Part shown: in pieces, positions 35,170 to 44,937 of the stretch
Layout of the letters: every line of letters begins with the position of its first letter
Numbering within the stretch: position 1 is the stretch's first letter
From: Actinomadura viridilutea
Lineage (GTDB): Bacteria; Actinomycetota; Actinomycetes; Streptosporangiales; Streptosporangiaceae
Length of the DNA stretch: 64,000 nucleotides
Assembly: GCA_003001795.1 (NCBI GenBank)
Contig: PVNI01000002.1
Span: 248,001 to 312,000, forward strand
Direction: 5' to 3'
Notes under the pieces: model-generated
The model's input: only the letters and a program-made list of their open reading frames with translations
What the model was told of the DNA's origin: nothing
Databases searched by the model: none
Translations under genes and position numbers: made by a program

Positions 35170-36924
35170 ATGGCCCTCAGGGACCACCTTGATCGACTGC
35201 CGCCCCTGCCGACGGCGCCGATCCGCCTGCCCCGGTCCCTCCACCCCCGCTACACGGTCGAGCGCGACATCCCGGTGCCGATGCCGGACGGGGTGGTCCT
35301 GCTGGCCGACCGGTACGTCCCGCGCGGCGCGCGCCGCCCGCCCACCGTCCTCGTGCGCACGCCGTACGGACGGCGCGGGCCCGCCGCCGTGATGGCCGGC
35401 CTGCCGTTCGTGCCGTTCGGGTTCCAGCTGCTGGTGCAGAGCGTGCGCGGCACGTTCGGGTCGGGCGGCGAGTTCGACCCGCTCGGCCACGAGCGCGAGG
35501 ACGGGCTGGCGACCGTCGCCTGGATGCGCGAGCAGCCGTGGTTCGACGGGTCGTTCGCCGCCTACGGGGCCAGCTACCTGGGCTACTCGGCGTGGGCGCT
35601 GGCGGCCGAGGCCGGGCCCGAGCTGAAGGCCATGGCGCTGCAGGTCACCGCGTCGTCGTTCCGGGAGGCCGCGTACGTGGGCGGCTCGTTCGCCCTGGAG
35701 TCCACGCTGGGGTGGACGGAGCTGACCCGCCGCCAGACCTCGGCGTTCGGCCCGCTCGCCGGCCCGCTCGGCCTGATCGCCGGGCCGATGCTGTCGCGGC
35801 GCCGCGCCCTGCGGGCGGCCCGCTCGCTGCGTCCGCTGGCGGAGCTGGACGTGCTGGCCGGCGGCGAGCCGATGCGCTTCTACCGGGACCTGCTCGCCAA
35901 CCACGAGTCGGGCGCCGAGTACTGGCGGCGCCGCGATTTCAGCGGCACGGTCGGCCAGGTGGCGGCGCCGGTGCGGCTGCTGGGCGGCTGGTACGACGTG
36001 TTCCTGCCCTGGGAGCTGCGGGACTACCTGGCGCTGCGGTCCGCCGGGCACGAGCCGTACCTGACGATCGGGCCCTGGTGGCACGCCGACGCCCGGCACG
36101 GCCTGGTGGCGCTCCGCGAGTCGCTGGCGTGGTTCAAGGCGCACCTGCGCGGCGACTTCTCGGGGCTGCGGGCCAACCCCGTCCGCCTGTACGTGACCGG
36201 GGCGCGGGAGTGGCGGGACTACCGCGACTGGCCGCCTCCCGGCATGCGGCGGGAACGCTGGCACCTGCACGGGGGCGGCGGGCTCGGCGAGGACGGCCCC
36301 CAGGACAGCAGGCCCAGCACGTACCGCTTCGACCCGTCGAATCCCACGCCCGCCCTGGGCGGGCCGTCGCTGCTGGGGTCCTCCAAGCCGGTCGACAACC
36401 GCCCTCTGGAGAAGCGCCGGGACGTGCTGGTGTTCACTTCCGCCGTGCTGCGGCACGACCTGGATGTCATCGGCCCCGTCACCGCCGACCTGTTCGTCCG
36501 GTCCAGCCGGCCGTACACCGACTTCATCGTCCGGTTGTGCGACGTGTCGCCCGACGGCACGTCCCGCAACGTGTGCGAGGGCGGCCTGAGGGTCGCCCCC
36601 GACCATCCGACCGCCGGCACGCCGGTGGGCACGGACGGCGTGCGGCGGGTGGCGGTCGACCTGTGGCCGACCGGGCACCGGTTCCGCCGCGGCCACCGGA
36701 TCCGCGTGCACGTGACCAGCGGCGCCTACCCGAAGGTGGCCGCCAACCCCGGCACCGGGGAGCCGCTGGCGACCGCGGCGTCCCCCGGCCTGCCCGCCGA
36801 CCAGGAGGTCTTCCACGACCCCGACCACCCGTCGGCGATCCTGCTGCCCGTCGTCGAACGCTCCCCCGAGGCCGCCGTCGCCGACCCCGACGCGGAGAAT
36901 TCATCCGCTTTCGGGGTGTCTTGA
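35170..36924 (+). CDS. CocE/NonD-family alpha/beta hydrolase
   Basis: 584 aa. ATG at 35170 with GGAG upstream. S15-like alpha/beta hydrolase domain followed by a C-terminal jelly-roll (X-Pro dipeptidyl-peptidase C-terminal type). The nucleophile Ser is in YGASYLGY (about 134), the Asp in GGWYDVF (about 275) and the His in GPWWHADAR (about 305), so the triad is complete. Early DGVVLLADRYVP and RGTFGSGGEF (oxyanion Tyr-equivalent region) match CocE proteins. Members include cocaine esterase, glutaryl acylases and peptidases, so the substrate is open. No signal peptide. Confidence 0.92.
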   Translation: MALRDHLDRLPPLPTAPIRLPRSLHPRYTVERDIPVPMPDGVVLLADRYVPRGARRPPTVLVRTPYGRRGPAAVMAGLPFVPFGFQLLVQSVRGTFGSGGEFDPLGHEREDGLATVAWMREQPWFDGSFAAYGASYLGYSAWALAAEAGPELKAMALQVTASSFREAAYVGGSFALESTLGWTELTRRQTSAFGPLAGPLGLIAGPMLSRRRALRAARSLRPLAELDVLAGGEPMRFYRDLLANHESGAEYWRRRDFSGTVGQVAAPVRLLGGWYDVFLPWELRDYLALRSAGHEPYLTIGPWWHADARHGLVALRESLAWFKAHLRGDFSGLRANPVRLYVTGAREWRDYRDWPPPGMRRERWHLHGGGGLGEDGPQDSRPSTYRFDPSNPTPALGGPSLLGSSKPVDNRPLEKRRDVLVFTSAVLRHDLDVIGPVTADLFVRSSRPYTDFIVRLCDVSPDGTSRNVCEGGLRVAPDHPTAGTPVGTDGVRRVAVDLWPTGHRFRRGHRIRVHVTSGAYPKVAANPGTGEPLATAASPGLPADQEVFHDPDHPSAILLPVVERSPEAAVADPDAENSSAFGVS

Positions 36925-36938
36925 TACTCTTGTCGGCT

Positions 36939-37022
36939 GTGATCGGTGTGACGACGTCGCTGCGCATGGTGCTGTTCACCATGGCGCTGGCCTGCGTCGA
37001 CGACGGCCTGTGTCGCGCCTGA
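36939..37022 (+). CDS. Putative regulatory leader peptide upstream of YeeE transporter
   Basis: 27 codons, GTG at 36939, stop at 37022. The peptide ends ALACVDDGLCRA, with two Cys near the C-terminus, resembling the short leader peptides ending in LCR-type motifs found before sulfur genes in actinobacteria. A GATACT -10-like hexamer lies shortly upstream inside the end of the hydrolase gene, giving a nearly leaderless start. Ribosome stalling on Cys codons under sulfur limitation could control the transporter starting at 37134; mechanism inferred. Confidence 0.5.
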   Translation: MIGVTTSLRMVLFTMALACVDDGLCRA

Positions 37023-37133
37023 GCGCCTCCCCCGCCCTCCCTCTTCGCTGAGCCGACTCCCCCGATCGTCTCCCCATGCCCGGCCGCGCACCCCTTTCCC
37101 CTGTTCCGCGCCCGGAAATGTCTGGAGTTGCCT

Positions 37134-38393
37134 GTGACGACCCTGGTCCCCTCACGCCTTCTGTCCCCCGCCGTCACCTCCTCCCCGCCCCCGGAGGCGC
37201 CGCCGGCGCCGCCCGTGCGCCGCGTACCGCTCCTGGTCGCCTCCCTCGTCTCCGTGGCCCTCACCGCGTACGTGTGGACGCGGCACGGGGCCAAGCCCGG
37301 CGTCCTCCTGCTGCTGGGATTGGGCCTGGGAGTGGCCCTGTTCCACTCCCGGTTCGGATTCACCTCCGCGTGGCGGCAGCTCATCGCCGTGGGCAACGGC
37401 ACCGGCCTGCGCGCCCACGCCCTGCTGCTCGGCGCCACCGCCACGCTGTTCGCGCTGATCATCGGCACCGGCACCGGGCTGTTCGGGTCGACCCCCGCGC
37501 CGTCCTCGGGCGACCTGGGCGTCGGCGTGGTCGCCGGGGCGTTCCTGTTCGGCGTCGGCATGCAGCTCGGCGGCGCCTGCGCGTCCGGCACCCTGTTCGC
37601 CGTCGGCTCCGGGCAGTCGGCGATCCTGCTCACCCTCGGCGGGTTCGTCGCCGGGTCGATCCTCTACACCTGGCAGTACGACCTGGTGCGCGACCTGCCC
37701 GCCGTGCCGGGCGTGGTGATGGCCGACCACATCGGCTGGTTCGGCTCCTGGGCGGTCACGATCGCCGCGCTGGCGGGCGTGGCGGCGCTGACCCGCGTCG
37801 TACAGGCCCGCCGCACCCCGCCGCCGGTCGGCGCGGTGCCCACCGCCCGCGGCGCGCTGCGGATCGTCCGCGGATCCTGGCCGCCGGCCGCGGGGGCGGT
37901 CGCGCTGGCGGTCCTCGGCGCCGGCGTGCTGCTGGTGTCCGGCGGCCCCTGGGGCATCACCAGCGCGTTCGCGCTGTGGGGCGCCAAGCTCCTGCAGGCG
38001 GCCGGTCTGCACCCGGAGCACTGGACGTACTGGCAGGAGGCCAGGAACGCCAAGATGCTGGCGGGCCCGGTGCTGGCCGACAAGAACAGCCTCACCGACA
38101 TCGGGATCATTCTCGGCGCCGCCGTCGCCTCGGCCGCCGCGGGCGCCTGGACGCTGCACCGCCGCCTGCCGTGGCGCACCGCCGTCGCGTCCGTGCTGGG
38201 CGGCGTGCTCATGGGGATCGGCGCCCGGCTGGCGGGCGGCTGCAACATCGGCGCCTACCTGGCCGGGATCGCCTCCGGCAGTCTGCACGGGTGGCTGTGG
38301 GGCGCGGTCGCCCTCGGCGGCACCTGGGTCGGCCTGCGCGCCCGCGCCCTGTTCGGCCTCGCCAACCCCACGCCCCGCGACGGCGTCTGCTGA
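37134..38393 (+). CDS. YeeE/YedE-family sulfur-compound transporter
   Basis: 419 aa from GTG 37134 (GGAG six bases upstream); the in-frame TTG at 37128 overlaps that site. Pro-rich head, then two homologous halves of membrane helices. Each half carries the family's conserved Cys: GVGMQLGGACASGTLF and GIGARLAGGCNIGAYLAG, the pore residues that relay thiosulfate in the TsuA/YeeE family. Also FHSRFGFTSAWRQ in the first half. Likely imports thiosulfate or a related sulfur compound. The upstream Cys-containing leader ORF supports a sulfur role. A perfect 10-bp hairpin follows the gene. Confidence 0.93.
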   Translation: MTTLVPSRLLSPAVTSSPPPEAPPAPPVRRVPLLVASLVSVALTAYVWTRHGAKPGVLLLLGLGLGVALFHSRFGFTSAWRQLIAVGNGTGLRAHALLLGATATLFALIIGTGTGLFGSTPAPSSGDLGVGVVAGAFLFGVGMQLGGACASGTLFAVGSGQSAILLTLGGFVAGSILYTWQYDLVRDLPAVPGVVMADHIGWFGSWAVTIAALAGVAALTRVVQARRTPPPVGAVPTARGALRIVRGSWPPAAGAVALAVLGAGVLLVSGGPWGITSAFALWGAKLLQAAGLHPEHWTYWQEARNAKMLAGPVLADKNSLTDIGIILGAAVASAAAGAWTLHRRLPWRTAVASVLGGVLMGIGARLAGGCNIGAYLAGIASGSLHGWLWGAVALGGTWVGLRARALFGLANPTPRDGVC

Positions 38394-38402
38394 CCGGCGC
38401 CC

Positions 38403-38432
38403 GCCGCGCCGCGCGGCTTCGGGCGGCGCGGC
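38403..38432. terminator. Bidirectional terminator between yeeE-like gene and hisF
   Basis: GCCGCGCCGC (38403-38412) and GCGGCGCGGC (38423-38432), a perfect 10-bp stem with a 10-base loop, lies between two converging genes. Confidence 0.7.
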
Positions 38433-38455
38433 GCGCGGTCACGCGCGGACGACGG

Positions 38456-39220
38456 TCAGCGGACGGGATGGCCGGCGGCGCGCAGCGCGTCCTTGACGGC
38501 CGAGATCGTCAGATCGCCGAAGTGGAAGACGCTGGCGGCCAGGACGGCGTCGGCGCCCGCCGCCACGGCCGGCGCGAAGTGCTCCAGCGCCCCCGCGCCC
38601 CCGCTGGCGATCACCGGCACCGAGACGGCCTCGCGGACCCGGCGCAGCATCTCCAGGTCGAACCCGGCCTTGGTGCCGTCGGCGTCCATGGAGTTGAGCA
38701 GGATCTCCCCCACGCCCAGCTCCTCGCCGCGCCGCGCCCACTCCAGCGCGTCGATGCCGGTGCCGCGGCGGCCGCCGTGCGTGGTCACCTCGAACCCGGA
38801 CGGCGTGCCCTCGGCTCGGCGGGCGTCCACCGACAGCACCACGCACTGCGACCCGAACCGGTGCGCGGCCTCGCGCAGGAACTCGGGACGGGCGATGGCG
38901 GCGGTGTTCACCGCCACCTTGTCGGCGCCGGCGCGCAGCAGCCGGTCCACGTCCTCGACGGTGCGCACGCCGCCGCCGACGGTGAGCGGGATGAACACCT
39001 GCTCGGCGGTGCGGCGCACCACCTCGTAGGTGGTGGACCGGTCGGCGCTGGACGCGGTGATGTCCAGGAAGGTCAGCTCGTCGGCGCCCTCGGCGTCGTA
39101 GCGGCGCGCCAGCTCGACCGGGTCGCCCGCGTCGCGCAGGTTGCGGAAGTTGACGCCCTTCACCACGCGCCCGGCGTCCACGTCCAGGCACGGGATGACG
39201 CGCACGGCGACCTTGCTCAC
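38456..39220 (-). CDS. hisF: Imidazole glycerol phosphate synthase, cyclase subunit
   Basis: 254 aa, normal. GTG at 39220 with a weak GAGGCGG site. A beta/alpha barrel that joins ammonia from HisH to PRFAR. The catalytic Asp residues are in [15 protein letters not shown] and [24 protein letters not shown] and [11 protein letters not shown] bind phosphate. It is the last gene of the leftward his cluster (hisD-C-B-orf-H-priA-hisF). In related genomes hisI follows closely; here it is 15 kb away. Confidence 0.97.
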   Translation of the reverse strand: MSKVAVRVIPCLDVDAGRVVKGVNFRNLRDAGDPVELARRYDAEGADELTFLDITASSADRSTTYEVVRRTAEQVFIPLTVGGGVRTVEDVDRLLRAGADKVAVNTAAIARPEFLREAAHRFGSQCVVLSVDARRAEGTPSGFEVTTHGGRRGTGIDALEWARRGEELGVGEILLNSMDADGTKAGFDLEMLRRVREAVSVPVIASGGAGALEHFAPAVAAGADAVLAASVFHFGDLTISAVKDALRAAGHPVR

Positions 39221-39230
39221 GCGAACCGCC

Positions 39231-39950
39231 TCACTTCACGGCCTCCAGGGCCTCCTCCAGCGTGAACGCCCCCGCGTACAGCGCCTTGCCCACGATCGCG
39301 CCCTCGACGCCCTCGGGCACCAGGGCGGCGATCTCGCGCAGGTCGTCCAGGGACGCCACCCCGCCGGAGGCGATCACGGGCTTGTCGGTGCGGGCGCACA
39401 CCCGGCGCAGCAGGTCGATGTTGGGGCCGCGCAGGGTGCCGTCCTTGGTGACGTCGGTGACGACGTAGCGGGGGCAGCCGTCGTCCTCCAGCCGGTCGAG
39501 CACCTCCCACAGGTCGCCGCCCTCGCGGGTCCAGCCGCGGGCGGCCAGCACGTCGCCGCGCACGTCCAGCCCCACCGCGATCTTCTCGCCGTGCGAGGCG
39601 ATGATCTTCCGGCACCACTCGGGGTTCTCCAGCGCGGCCGTGCCGATGTTGACGCGGGCGCAGCCGGTGGCCAGGGCCGCCTCCAGGGACTCGTCGTCGC
39701 GGATGCCGCCCGACAGCTCCACGTTCACGTCCAGCCGTCCGATCACCTCGGCGAGCAGCTCGCGGTTGGAGCCGCGGCCGAACGCGGCGTCCAGGTCGAC
39801 CAGATGGATCCACTCGGCTCCCGCCCGCTGCCAGGCCAGGGCGGCCTCCAGCGGGGCGCCGTAGGAGGTCTCGGTGCCCGCCTCGCCCTGGACCAGGCGG
39901 ACCGCCTGGCCGTCTGCGACGTCGACTGCCGGAAGGAGCGTGAGTGTCAT
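39231..39950 (-). CDS. priA: Bifunctional HisA/TrpF isomerase PriA
   Basis: 239 aa from ATG 39950; an ATG at 39983 would add 11 residues but starts before the usual family N-terminus [14 protein letters not shown]. Half-barrel repeats with Asp10 in PAVDVADG and the Arg/Thr-rich [11 protein letters not shown]. In actinobacteria PriA performs both the HisA and TrpF isomerisations, which fits the lack of a trpF next to trpABC in this window. It lies 10 bases from hisF and 78 from hisH. Confidence 0.95.
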   Translation of the reverse strand: MTLTLLPAVDVADGQAVRLVQGEAGTETSYGAPLEAALAWQRAGAEWIHLVDLDAAFGRGSNRELLAEVIGRLDVNVELSGGIRDDESLEAALATGCARVNIGTAALENPEWCRKIIASHGEKIAVGLDVRGDVLAARGWTREGGDLWEVLDRLEDDGCPRYVVTDVTKDGTLRGPNIDLLRRVCARTDKPVIASGGVASLDDLREIAALVPEGVEGAIVGKALYAGAFTLEEALEAVK

Positions 39951-40028
39951 GGACGAAACCCTATCGATGCGGGTGGAGATCAATGCAGGTGGGAAGCGAT
40001 GCAGGTGGAAAGCGGCGGCGCGGGGCGG

Positions 40029-40670
40029 TCAGCCCAGCGTGGACAGCCAGTTGCGCAGCAGCTCGGCCCCGGCGTCGCCGGACTTCTCCGGGTGGAACTG
40101 GGTGGCGCACAGCGGCCCGTTCTCCACTGCGGCAACGAACCGGTCGCCGTGCTCGGCCCAGGTCACCAGCGGCGGCGCGAGCCGTCCCGTCGGGTCGGGC
40201 TCGAGCTCCCAGCGGCGCACCGCGTAGGAGTGCACGAAGTAGAACCGGGTGTCCGGGTCCATGCCGCGGAACAGCACCGTACCCTCGGGGGGCTCGACGG
40301 TGTTCCAGCCCATGTGCGGCACGACCGGCGCGTTCAGCCGTTCCACCACGCCGGGCCACTCGCCGCAGCCCTCGGTGGTGACGCCGTGCTCGATGCCCTT
40401 GGCGAACAGGATCTGCATGCCGACGCAGATGCCCAGCACGGGGCGGCCGCCCGCCAGCCGCCGCCCGATGATCTGGTCGCCGCGCACCGACCGCAGCCCT
40501 GCCATGCACGCGGCGAACGCCCCCACCCCGGGGACGACCAGCCCGTCGGCGGCCAGCGCCGCGTCCCAGTCGGCGGTGACCTCGACGTCCACGCCGTGCC
40601 GGGCCACCGCGCGCTCGGCCGAGCGCAGGTTGCCCGAGCCGTAGTCGAGGATGACGATTCTGCGGGTCAC
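40029..40670 (-). CDS. hisH: Imidazole glycerol phosphate synthase, glutaminase subunit
   Basis: 213 aa. GTG at 40670 overlapping the stop of the small membrane ORF; no strong ribosome site, so translation may be coupled. A class I glutaminase: catalytic Cys82 in [11 protein letters not shown], with His and Glu in [10 protein letters not shown] (about 195-199). Early [10 protein letters not shown] matches HisH. It forms a complex with HisF. Confidence 0.97.
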   Translation of the reverse strand: MTRRIVILDYGSGNLRSAERAVARHGVDVEVTADWDAALAADGLVVPGVGAFAACMAGLRSVRGDQIIGRRLAGGRPVLGICVGMQILFAKGIEHGVTTEGCGEWPGVVERLNAPVVPHMGWNTVEPPEGTVLFRGMDPDTRFYFVHSYAVRRWELEPDPTGRLAPPLVTWAEHGDRFVAAVENGPLCATQFHPEKSGDAGAELLRNWLSTLG

Positions 40671-40837
40671 AGGTAGAGCACCCCCGCGGTCGCGGCGAGC
40701 GCCATCAGCACGAACACCACCGCAGCGGCGATCTTGAGCCCCTGGCGGAGGAAGCTGATGACGCCCATGAGCAGGAACACGGCCAGCCCGAACAGCGCGA
40801 CGTTGCCGTAGGTGAAGTGCAGGCCGCCGATCTCCAC
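40667..40837 (-). CDS. Small two-helix membrane protein between hisB and hisH
   Basis: 56 aa, too short for routine calling. GTG at 40837 is two bases after the hisB TAG, and its TGA overlaps the hisH GTG. The tight spacing on both sides and a consistent hydrophobic pattern ([19 protein letters not shown], then [21 protein letters not shown]) argue that it is real. Two membrane helices with a short basic loop (RQGLK). No function known; its place in a histidine operon suggests only shared expression. Confidence 0.7.
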   Translation of the reverse strand: MEIGGLHFTYGNVALFGLAVFLLMGVISFLRQGLKIAAAVVFVLMALAATAGVLYL

Positions 40838-40839
40838 GG

Positions 40840-41433
40840 CTACAGGGCCCCCTTGGTGGACGGGATGCCGTGCACCTTCGGGTCGAACGCGACGGCGTCG
40901 CGCAGCGCCCGCGCCAGCGCCTTGAACTGGGCCTCCACGATGTGGTGGGCGTTGCGGCCGTACGGGACGTGCACGTGCAGGCAGATCTGGGCGTTGAAGG
41001 CGAACGACTCCAGCACGTGCCGGGTCATCGTGGTGTCGTAGTCCGGGCCGATCATCGGCGCCATGCCGTCGGGCTCGGAGTGCACCAGGTACGGGCGGCC
41101 CGCGATGTCGACGGTGACCTGGGCGAGCGCCTCGTCCAGCGGGACGGCGGCGCTGGCGAAGCGGCGGATGCCCGACTTGTCGCCGAGCGCCTGCCGGAAC
41201 GCCTGACCGAGCGCGATCGCGGTGTCCTCGATCGTGTGGTGGCCGTCGATGTGCAGGTCGCCGGTGGTCTTGACGGTCAGGTCGAACGACCCGTGCTTGC
41301 CGAGCTGGGCCAGCATGTGGTCGAAGAAGCCCACCCCGGTGGCGACGTCGACCCGGCCGGTGCCGTCCAGGTCGATCTCCACCAGGACCTCGGTCTCCTT
41401 GGTCCCCCGCTCGACGCGTCCGGTGCGGCTCAC
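40840..41433 (-). CDS. hisB: Imidazoleglycerol-phosphate dehydratase
   Basis: 197 aa, the monofunctional type. GTG at 41433 overlaps the hisC stop (GTGA). Mn-binding His/Glu clusters are visible twice, [15 protein letters not shown] and [16 protein letters not shown], as expected for HisB, plus GVGFFDHML near the start. It dehydrates IGP to imidazole-acetol phosphate. Confidence 0.97.
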   Translation of the reverse strand: MSRTGRVERGTKETEVLVEIDLDGTGRVDVATGVGFFDHMLAQLGKHGSFDLTVKTTGDLHIDGHHTIEDTAIALGQAFRQALGDKSGIRRFASAAVPLDEALAQVTVDIAGRPYLVHSEPDGMAPMIGPDYDTTMTRHVLESFAFNAQICLHVHVPYGRNAHHIVEAQFKALARALRDAVAFDPKVHGIPSTKGAL

Positions 41434-42518
41434 AGAATCTCCTTGAATGCGGTGCGGAAGGCGGCCATCTCCTCGGGCGTGCCGACGCTGACCCGCAGCC
41501 ACTCGGGCGGGCCGACCTCGCGGATCAGCACGCCCCGGTCGAGCAGGCCCTGCCAGATCCGCCGCCGGTCGGGGAAGGTGCCGAACAGCACGAAGTTGGC
41601 GTCGGAGTCGGCCGCCGTGAGGCCCTCGCGGCGCAGCCAGGCCACCAGGTCGTCGCGTTCGCGGCGCAGCAGCTCGACGGTGGCCAGCAGCTCGTCGCCG
41701 TGGGCGAGGGCCGTGCGGGCCACCGCCTGGGTCACCGCCGACAGGTGGTACGGCAGCCGCACCAGCAGCAGCGCGTCCACCACGGCGGGGTCGGCGGCCA
41801 GGTACCCCAGGCGGGTGCCGGCCATCGCGAACGCCTTGGACATGGTCCGCGTGACGATCAGCCGCGGGCGGCCCGGCAGCAGCGTCAGCGCCGACGGGCT
41901 CCCCTCGCGGCGGAACTCGGCGTACGCCTCGTCCACCACCACCATGCCGGGCGCCGCGTCCAGCACCGCCTCGATCACCTTCGGCGGCAGCGCGGTGCCG
42001 GTGGGGTTGTTGGGCGAGGTGAGGAACACCACGTCCGGCCGGTGCCGCTCGATCGCCGCGACGGCGGCGTCGGGGTCGATGCCGAAGTCCTCGTCGCGGT
42101 GGGCGTTCACCCAGGCGGTGGCGGTCACCCGGGTGATGATCGGGTGCATCGAGTACGACGGCTCGAAGCCGAGCGCGGTGCGCCCCGGCCCGCCGAACGC
42201 CTGCAGGATCTGCTGGATGATCTCGTTGGAGCCGTTGGCGGCCCACACGTGCCGCGCGGTCAGCCCGGCGCCGGGGGTGTCGGCGTTGAGGAACGCCGCC
42301 AGGTCCTCGCGCAGCGCCGTCGCGTCGCGGTCGGGGTAGCGGTTCAGGCCCGCGGCGGCCGCGGCCGCGGCCTCGCCGATCGCCTTCACCAGCCGCTCGG
42401 ACGGCGGGTAGGGGTTCTCGTTGGTGTTGAGCGCGACGGGCACGTCCAGCTGCGGCGCGCCGTAGGGCTCCCGGCCGCGCAGGTCGTCGCGGATGGGCAG
42501 GTCGGCCAGAGACGTCAC
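41430..42518 (-). CDS. hisC: Histidinol-phosphate aminotransferase
   Basis: 362 aa. GTG at 42518 with GGAGGTGGAG upstream and a GTGA overlap with hisD. Fold-type I PLP enzyme: [11 protein letters not shown] at the start, [11 protein letters not shown], and the PLP lysine in [16 protein letters not shown]. Converts imidazole-acetol phosphate to histidinol phosphate with glutamate as donor. Confidence 0.96.
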   Translation of the reverse strand: MTSLADLPIRDDLRGREPYGAPQLDVPVALNTNENPYPPSERLVKAIGEAAAAAAAGLNRYPDRDATALREDLAAFLNADTPGAGLTARHVWAANGSNEIIQQILQAFGGPGRTALGFEPSYSMHPIITRVTATAWVNAHRDEDFGIDPDAAVAAIERHRPDVVFLTSPNNPTGTALPPKVIEAVLDAAPGMVVVDEAYAEFRREGSPSALTLLPGRPRLIVTRTMSKAFAMAGTRLGYLAADPAVVDALLLVRLPYHLSAVTQAVARTALAHGDELLATVELLRRERDDLVAWLRREGLTAADSDANFVLFGTFPDRRRIWQGLLDRGVLIREVGPPEWLRVSVGTPEEMAAFRTAFKEIL

Positions 42519-43831
42519 CGCTCCACCTCCGGGATCGTCCAGCCGAAGCGCGCCTTGAGGGCGGCGCCGTGCGCGGGCAGGTCCTCGGCCTCGGCGAGCG
42601 CGACGACCCGGGCGGTGGCCTCGGCCAGGGCGTCGCGGTCGTACTCGACGACGTGGATGCCGCGCAGGAACGTCTGCACCGACAGCCCCGAGGAGTGGCA
42701 GGCGCACCCGCCGGTCGGCAGCACGTGGTTGGAGCCGGCCAGGTAGTCGCCCAGCGACACCGGCGCGTGCGTCCCGATGAAGATCGCCCCGGCGTTGCGG
42801 ACGCGCGCGGCGACCTCCCGGGCGTCGGCGGTGTGGATCTCCAGGTGCTCGGCGGCGTAGGCGTCCACCACCCGCAGGCCGGCCTCGATGTCGTCGACCA
42901 GCACGATGCCGGACTGCCGGCCGGCCAGCGCCTCGGTGATCCGCTGGACGTGCCGGGTGCGGGCGACCTGCGCCTTGAGCTCCCGCTCCACCGCGTCGGC
43001 CAGCTCGGGCGCGTCGGTGACCAGCACGGCGGCGGCGAGCGTGTCGTGCTCGGCCTGGCTGATCAGGTCGGCCGCCACGTGCACCGGGTCGGCGGTGCGG
43101 TCGGCGAGGATGGCGATCTCGGTCGGGCCCGCCTCGGAGTCGATGCCGATCACGCCCTTGAGCAGCCGCTTGGCGGCCGCGACGTACACGTTGCCCGGCC
43201 CGGTCACCAGGTCGGCGCGGGGGCACTCGGCGGTGCCGTAGGCGAACATCGCGATCGCCTGGGCGCCGCCGACCGCGTACACCTCGTCCACGCCCAGCAG
43301 CGCGCACGCCGCCAGGATCGCCGGGTGCGGCCGGCCGCCGAACTCGCGCTGCGCGGGCGAGGTGACCGCCAGGGACTCGACCCCGGCCTCCTGGGCGGGC
43401 ACCACGTTCATGACCACGCTGGACGGGTAGACGGCCCGCCCGCCCGGCACGTACAGCCCCACGCGCCGCACCGGCACCCACCGCTCGGTGACGGTGCCGC
43501 CGGGCACGACCCGCGTGGTGACGTCGGCGCGGCGCTGGTCGCGGTGCACCAGGCGGGCGCGGCGGATCGACTCCTCCAGCGCGTCCCGCACGGCCGGGTC
43601 GAGGGCGTCGAGGGCCTCTTGGAGCGCCTCCGCCGGGACCCGGGCGGACTCCAGGTCCACCCCGTCGAACGCCAGGGTGTGCTCCCGCACGGCCTCGGCG
43701 CCCCTATGCCGCACGTCCTCGCAGATCGGCCGCACCTTCTCCAGGGCGGCCTCGACGTCGAGTTCGGCGCGGGGCAGCACGTCGCGCAGGTCGTCCGGAA
43801 GGGAACCGCGCAGGTCGATACGGGAAATCAC
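42515..43831 (-). CDS. hisD: Histidinol dehydrogenase
   Basis: 438 aa. GTG at 43831, probably leaderless (TAGACT six bases before). A Zn enzyme that oxidises histidinol twice to histidine with NAD. Motifs: [73 protein letters not shown] and the Zn-site HLEIHTAD. First gene of the leftward his operon. Confidence 0.97.
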   Translation of the reverse strand: MISRIDLRGSLPDDLRDVLPRAELDVEAALEKVRPICEDVRHRGAEAVREHTLAFDGVDLESARVPAEALQEALDALDPAVRDALEESIRRARLVHRDQRRADVTTRVVPGGTVTERWVPVRRVGLYVPGGRAVYPSSVVMNVVPAQEAGVESLAVTSPAQREFGGRPHPAILAACALLGVDEVYAVGGAQAIAMFAYGTAECPRADLVTGPGNVYVAAAKRLLKGVIGIDSEAGPTEIAILADRTADPVHVAADLISQAEHDTLAAAVLVTDAPELADAVERELKAQVARTRHVQRITEALAGRQSGIVLVDDIEAGLRVVDAYAAEHLEIHTADAREVAARVRNAGAIFIGTHAPVSLGDYLAGSNHVLPTGGCACHSSGLSVQTFLRGIHVVEYDRDALAEATARVVALAEAEDLPAHGAALKARFGWTIPEVER

Positions 43832-43837
43832 CCGTCC

Positions 43838-43843
43838 AGTCTA
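43838..43843 (-). promoter_or_regulatory. hisD -10 element, leaderless transcript
   Basis: TAGACT on the minus strand ends six bases before the hisD GTG, leaving no room for a leader. No clear -35. It implies the his operon is not controlled by a classical leader-peptide attenuator at this promoter. Confidence 0.5.
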
Positions 43844-43932
43844 CGGAGTGCCGCGGTTCCCCGACGCCACGTCTCACGCACCGAGACGCCCAGGTCAGGG
43901 GCGTTTTCGCGGGGTCCGCCGGGTGGCCGATA

Positions 43933-44730
43933 TCACCCTCGGAGGGTGCCGTCGAGGACGGTGACGGCGTGCCCGACCAGCGACACGCGGTCGCCGCGCA
44001 CCACCGTCCGCACGTCGCCGCCGCGCGCGGACGCCTGGTGGCCGAGCAGGTCGTCGCGGCCGAGCTCCGCGCTCCAGTACGGGGCCAGCGCGCAATGGGC
44101 CGAGCCGGTCACCGGGTCCTCGTCGACGCCGACCGCGGGGGCGAAGACGCGGGAGACGTAGTCGTGCCGGGAGCCCGGGGCGGCCGGGGCCGTGACGATC
44201 ACGGTGCGGACGTCCAGCCGCGCGAGCGCGGCGATGTCGGGGGCGAGCGCGCGGACGGCCGCCTCGTCCGCGACCCGCGCGAGCAGGTCCGGCTGGGCGT
44301 TGCGGCCGACCCACGAGATCGTCGCGCCGAGCGCCGCGGCCAGCCCCTCGGGTTCGTCCACTCGCTCGGGCGGGGCGGCCGGGAAGTCCATGGCGAGCGC
44401 GCCGCCGTCGGCGCGCGTCACGGTGAGCACTCCGCTGCGCAGGGTCCGGAACCGGATGGGCCGGTCGGGCGGCACCGTGCCCGTCTCATACAGCGCGTGC
44501 CCGCTCGCCAGCGTGGCGTGGCCGCACAGCGCGATCTCCACCGTCGGCGTGAACCACCGCAGCTCGAACTCCTCGCCCACGGGGCGGACGAACGCCGTCT
44601 CAGAGTGCCTCATCTCGGCCGCCACCCGCTGCATCCAGGCGGGGTCGGCGGCCTCCTCCAGCAGGCAGACGCCCGCGGGGTTCCCGGCGAACGGACGATC
44701 GGTGAACGCGTCGACGACCAGCATCCTCAT
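43933..44730 (-). CDS. PhzF-family isomerase/epimerase-like protein
   Basis: 265 aa, family-typical. ATG at 44730 with a TAACGT -10 six bases away and no ribosome site, so likely leaderless. PhzF-like diaminopimelate-epimerase fold in two halves. The conserved Glu is in MRHSETAFV (about 44); LRWFTPTVEIALCGHATLASGH and DEDPVTGSAHCALAPYW are classic for the family. The enzyme in this genome may act on a small metabolite; a phenazine role is not supported because no other phz genes are near. Confidence 0.9.
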   Translation of the reverse strand: MRMLVVDAFTDRPFAGNPAGVCLLEEAADPAWMQRVAAEMRHSETAFVRPVGEEFELRWFTPTVEIALCGHATLASGHALYETGTVPPDRPIRFRTLRSGVLTVTRADGGALAMDFPAAPPERVDEPEGLAAALGATISWVGRNAQPDLLARVADEAAVRALAPDIAALARLDVRTVIVTAPAAPGSRHDYVSRVFAPAVGVDEDPVTGSAHCALAPYWSAELGRDDLLGHQASARGGDVRTVVRGDRVSLVGHAVTVLDGTLRG

Positions 44731-44736
44731 GCCCGC

Positions 44737-44742
44737 ACGTTA
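44737..44742 (-). promoter_or_regulatory. -10 element for the PhzF-like gene
   Basis: TAACGT on the minus strand, six bases before the ATG. Fits the leaderless pattern seen at several genes of this window. Confidence 0.4.
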
Positions 44743-44834
44743 GCCGCCTCGGGCGGGACGGCGTCACGGCCGGTCGCGGGCAGCGGCCCGCTTCAGGGCG
44801 CCGCCGGGCTTCAGACTGTGAGAATCCGGGGCGT

Positions 44835-44862
44835 TTGTGATCACCCGCGCCGGACGTAGTCT
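44835..44862 (+). promoter_or_regulatory. Promoter of the LON-domain gene
   Basis: TTGTGA (44835-44840), 16-base spacer, TAGTCT (44857-44862). Transcription should begin near 44869, about 70 bases before the chosen start at 44938. Confidence 0.5.
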
Positions 44863-44937
44863 GGCCCCGTGGGCGCCGCACGGCGTCAGGGGCGCACGGT
44901 GAGAGCCTCCAGGGGCCGGAGGCGACCGGGAGGAACG

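Noticed and set aside
43933..44730. Phenazine biosynthesis role for the PhzF-like gene
   Set aside because: No other phenazine genes are present; PhzF-like proteins are common and mostly of unknown substrate.
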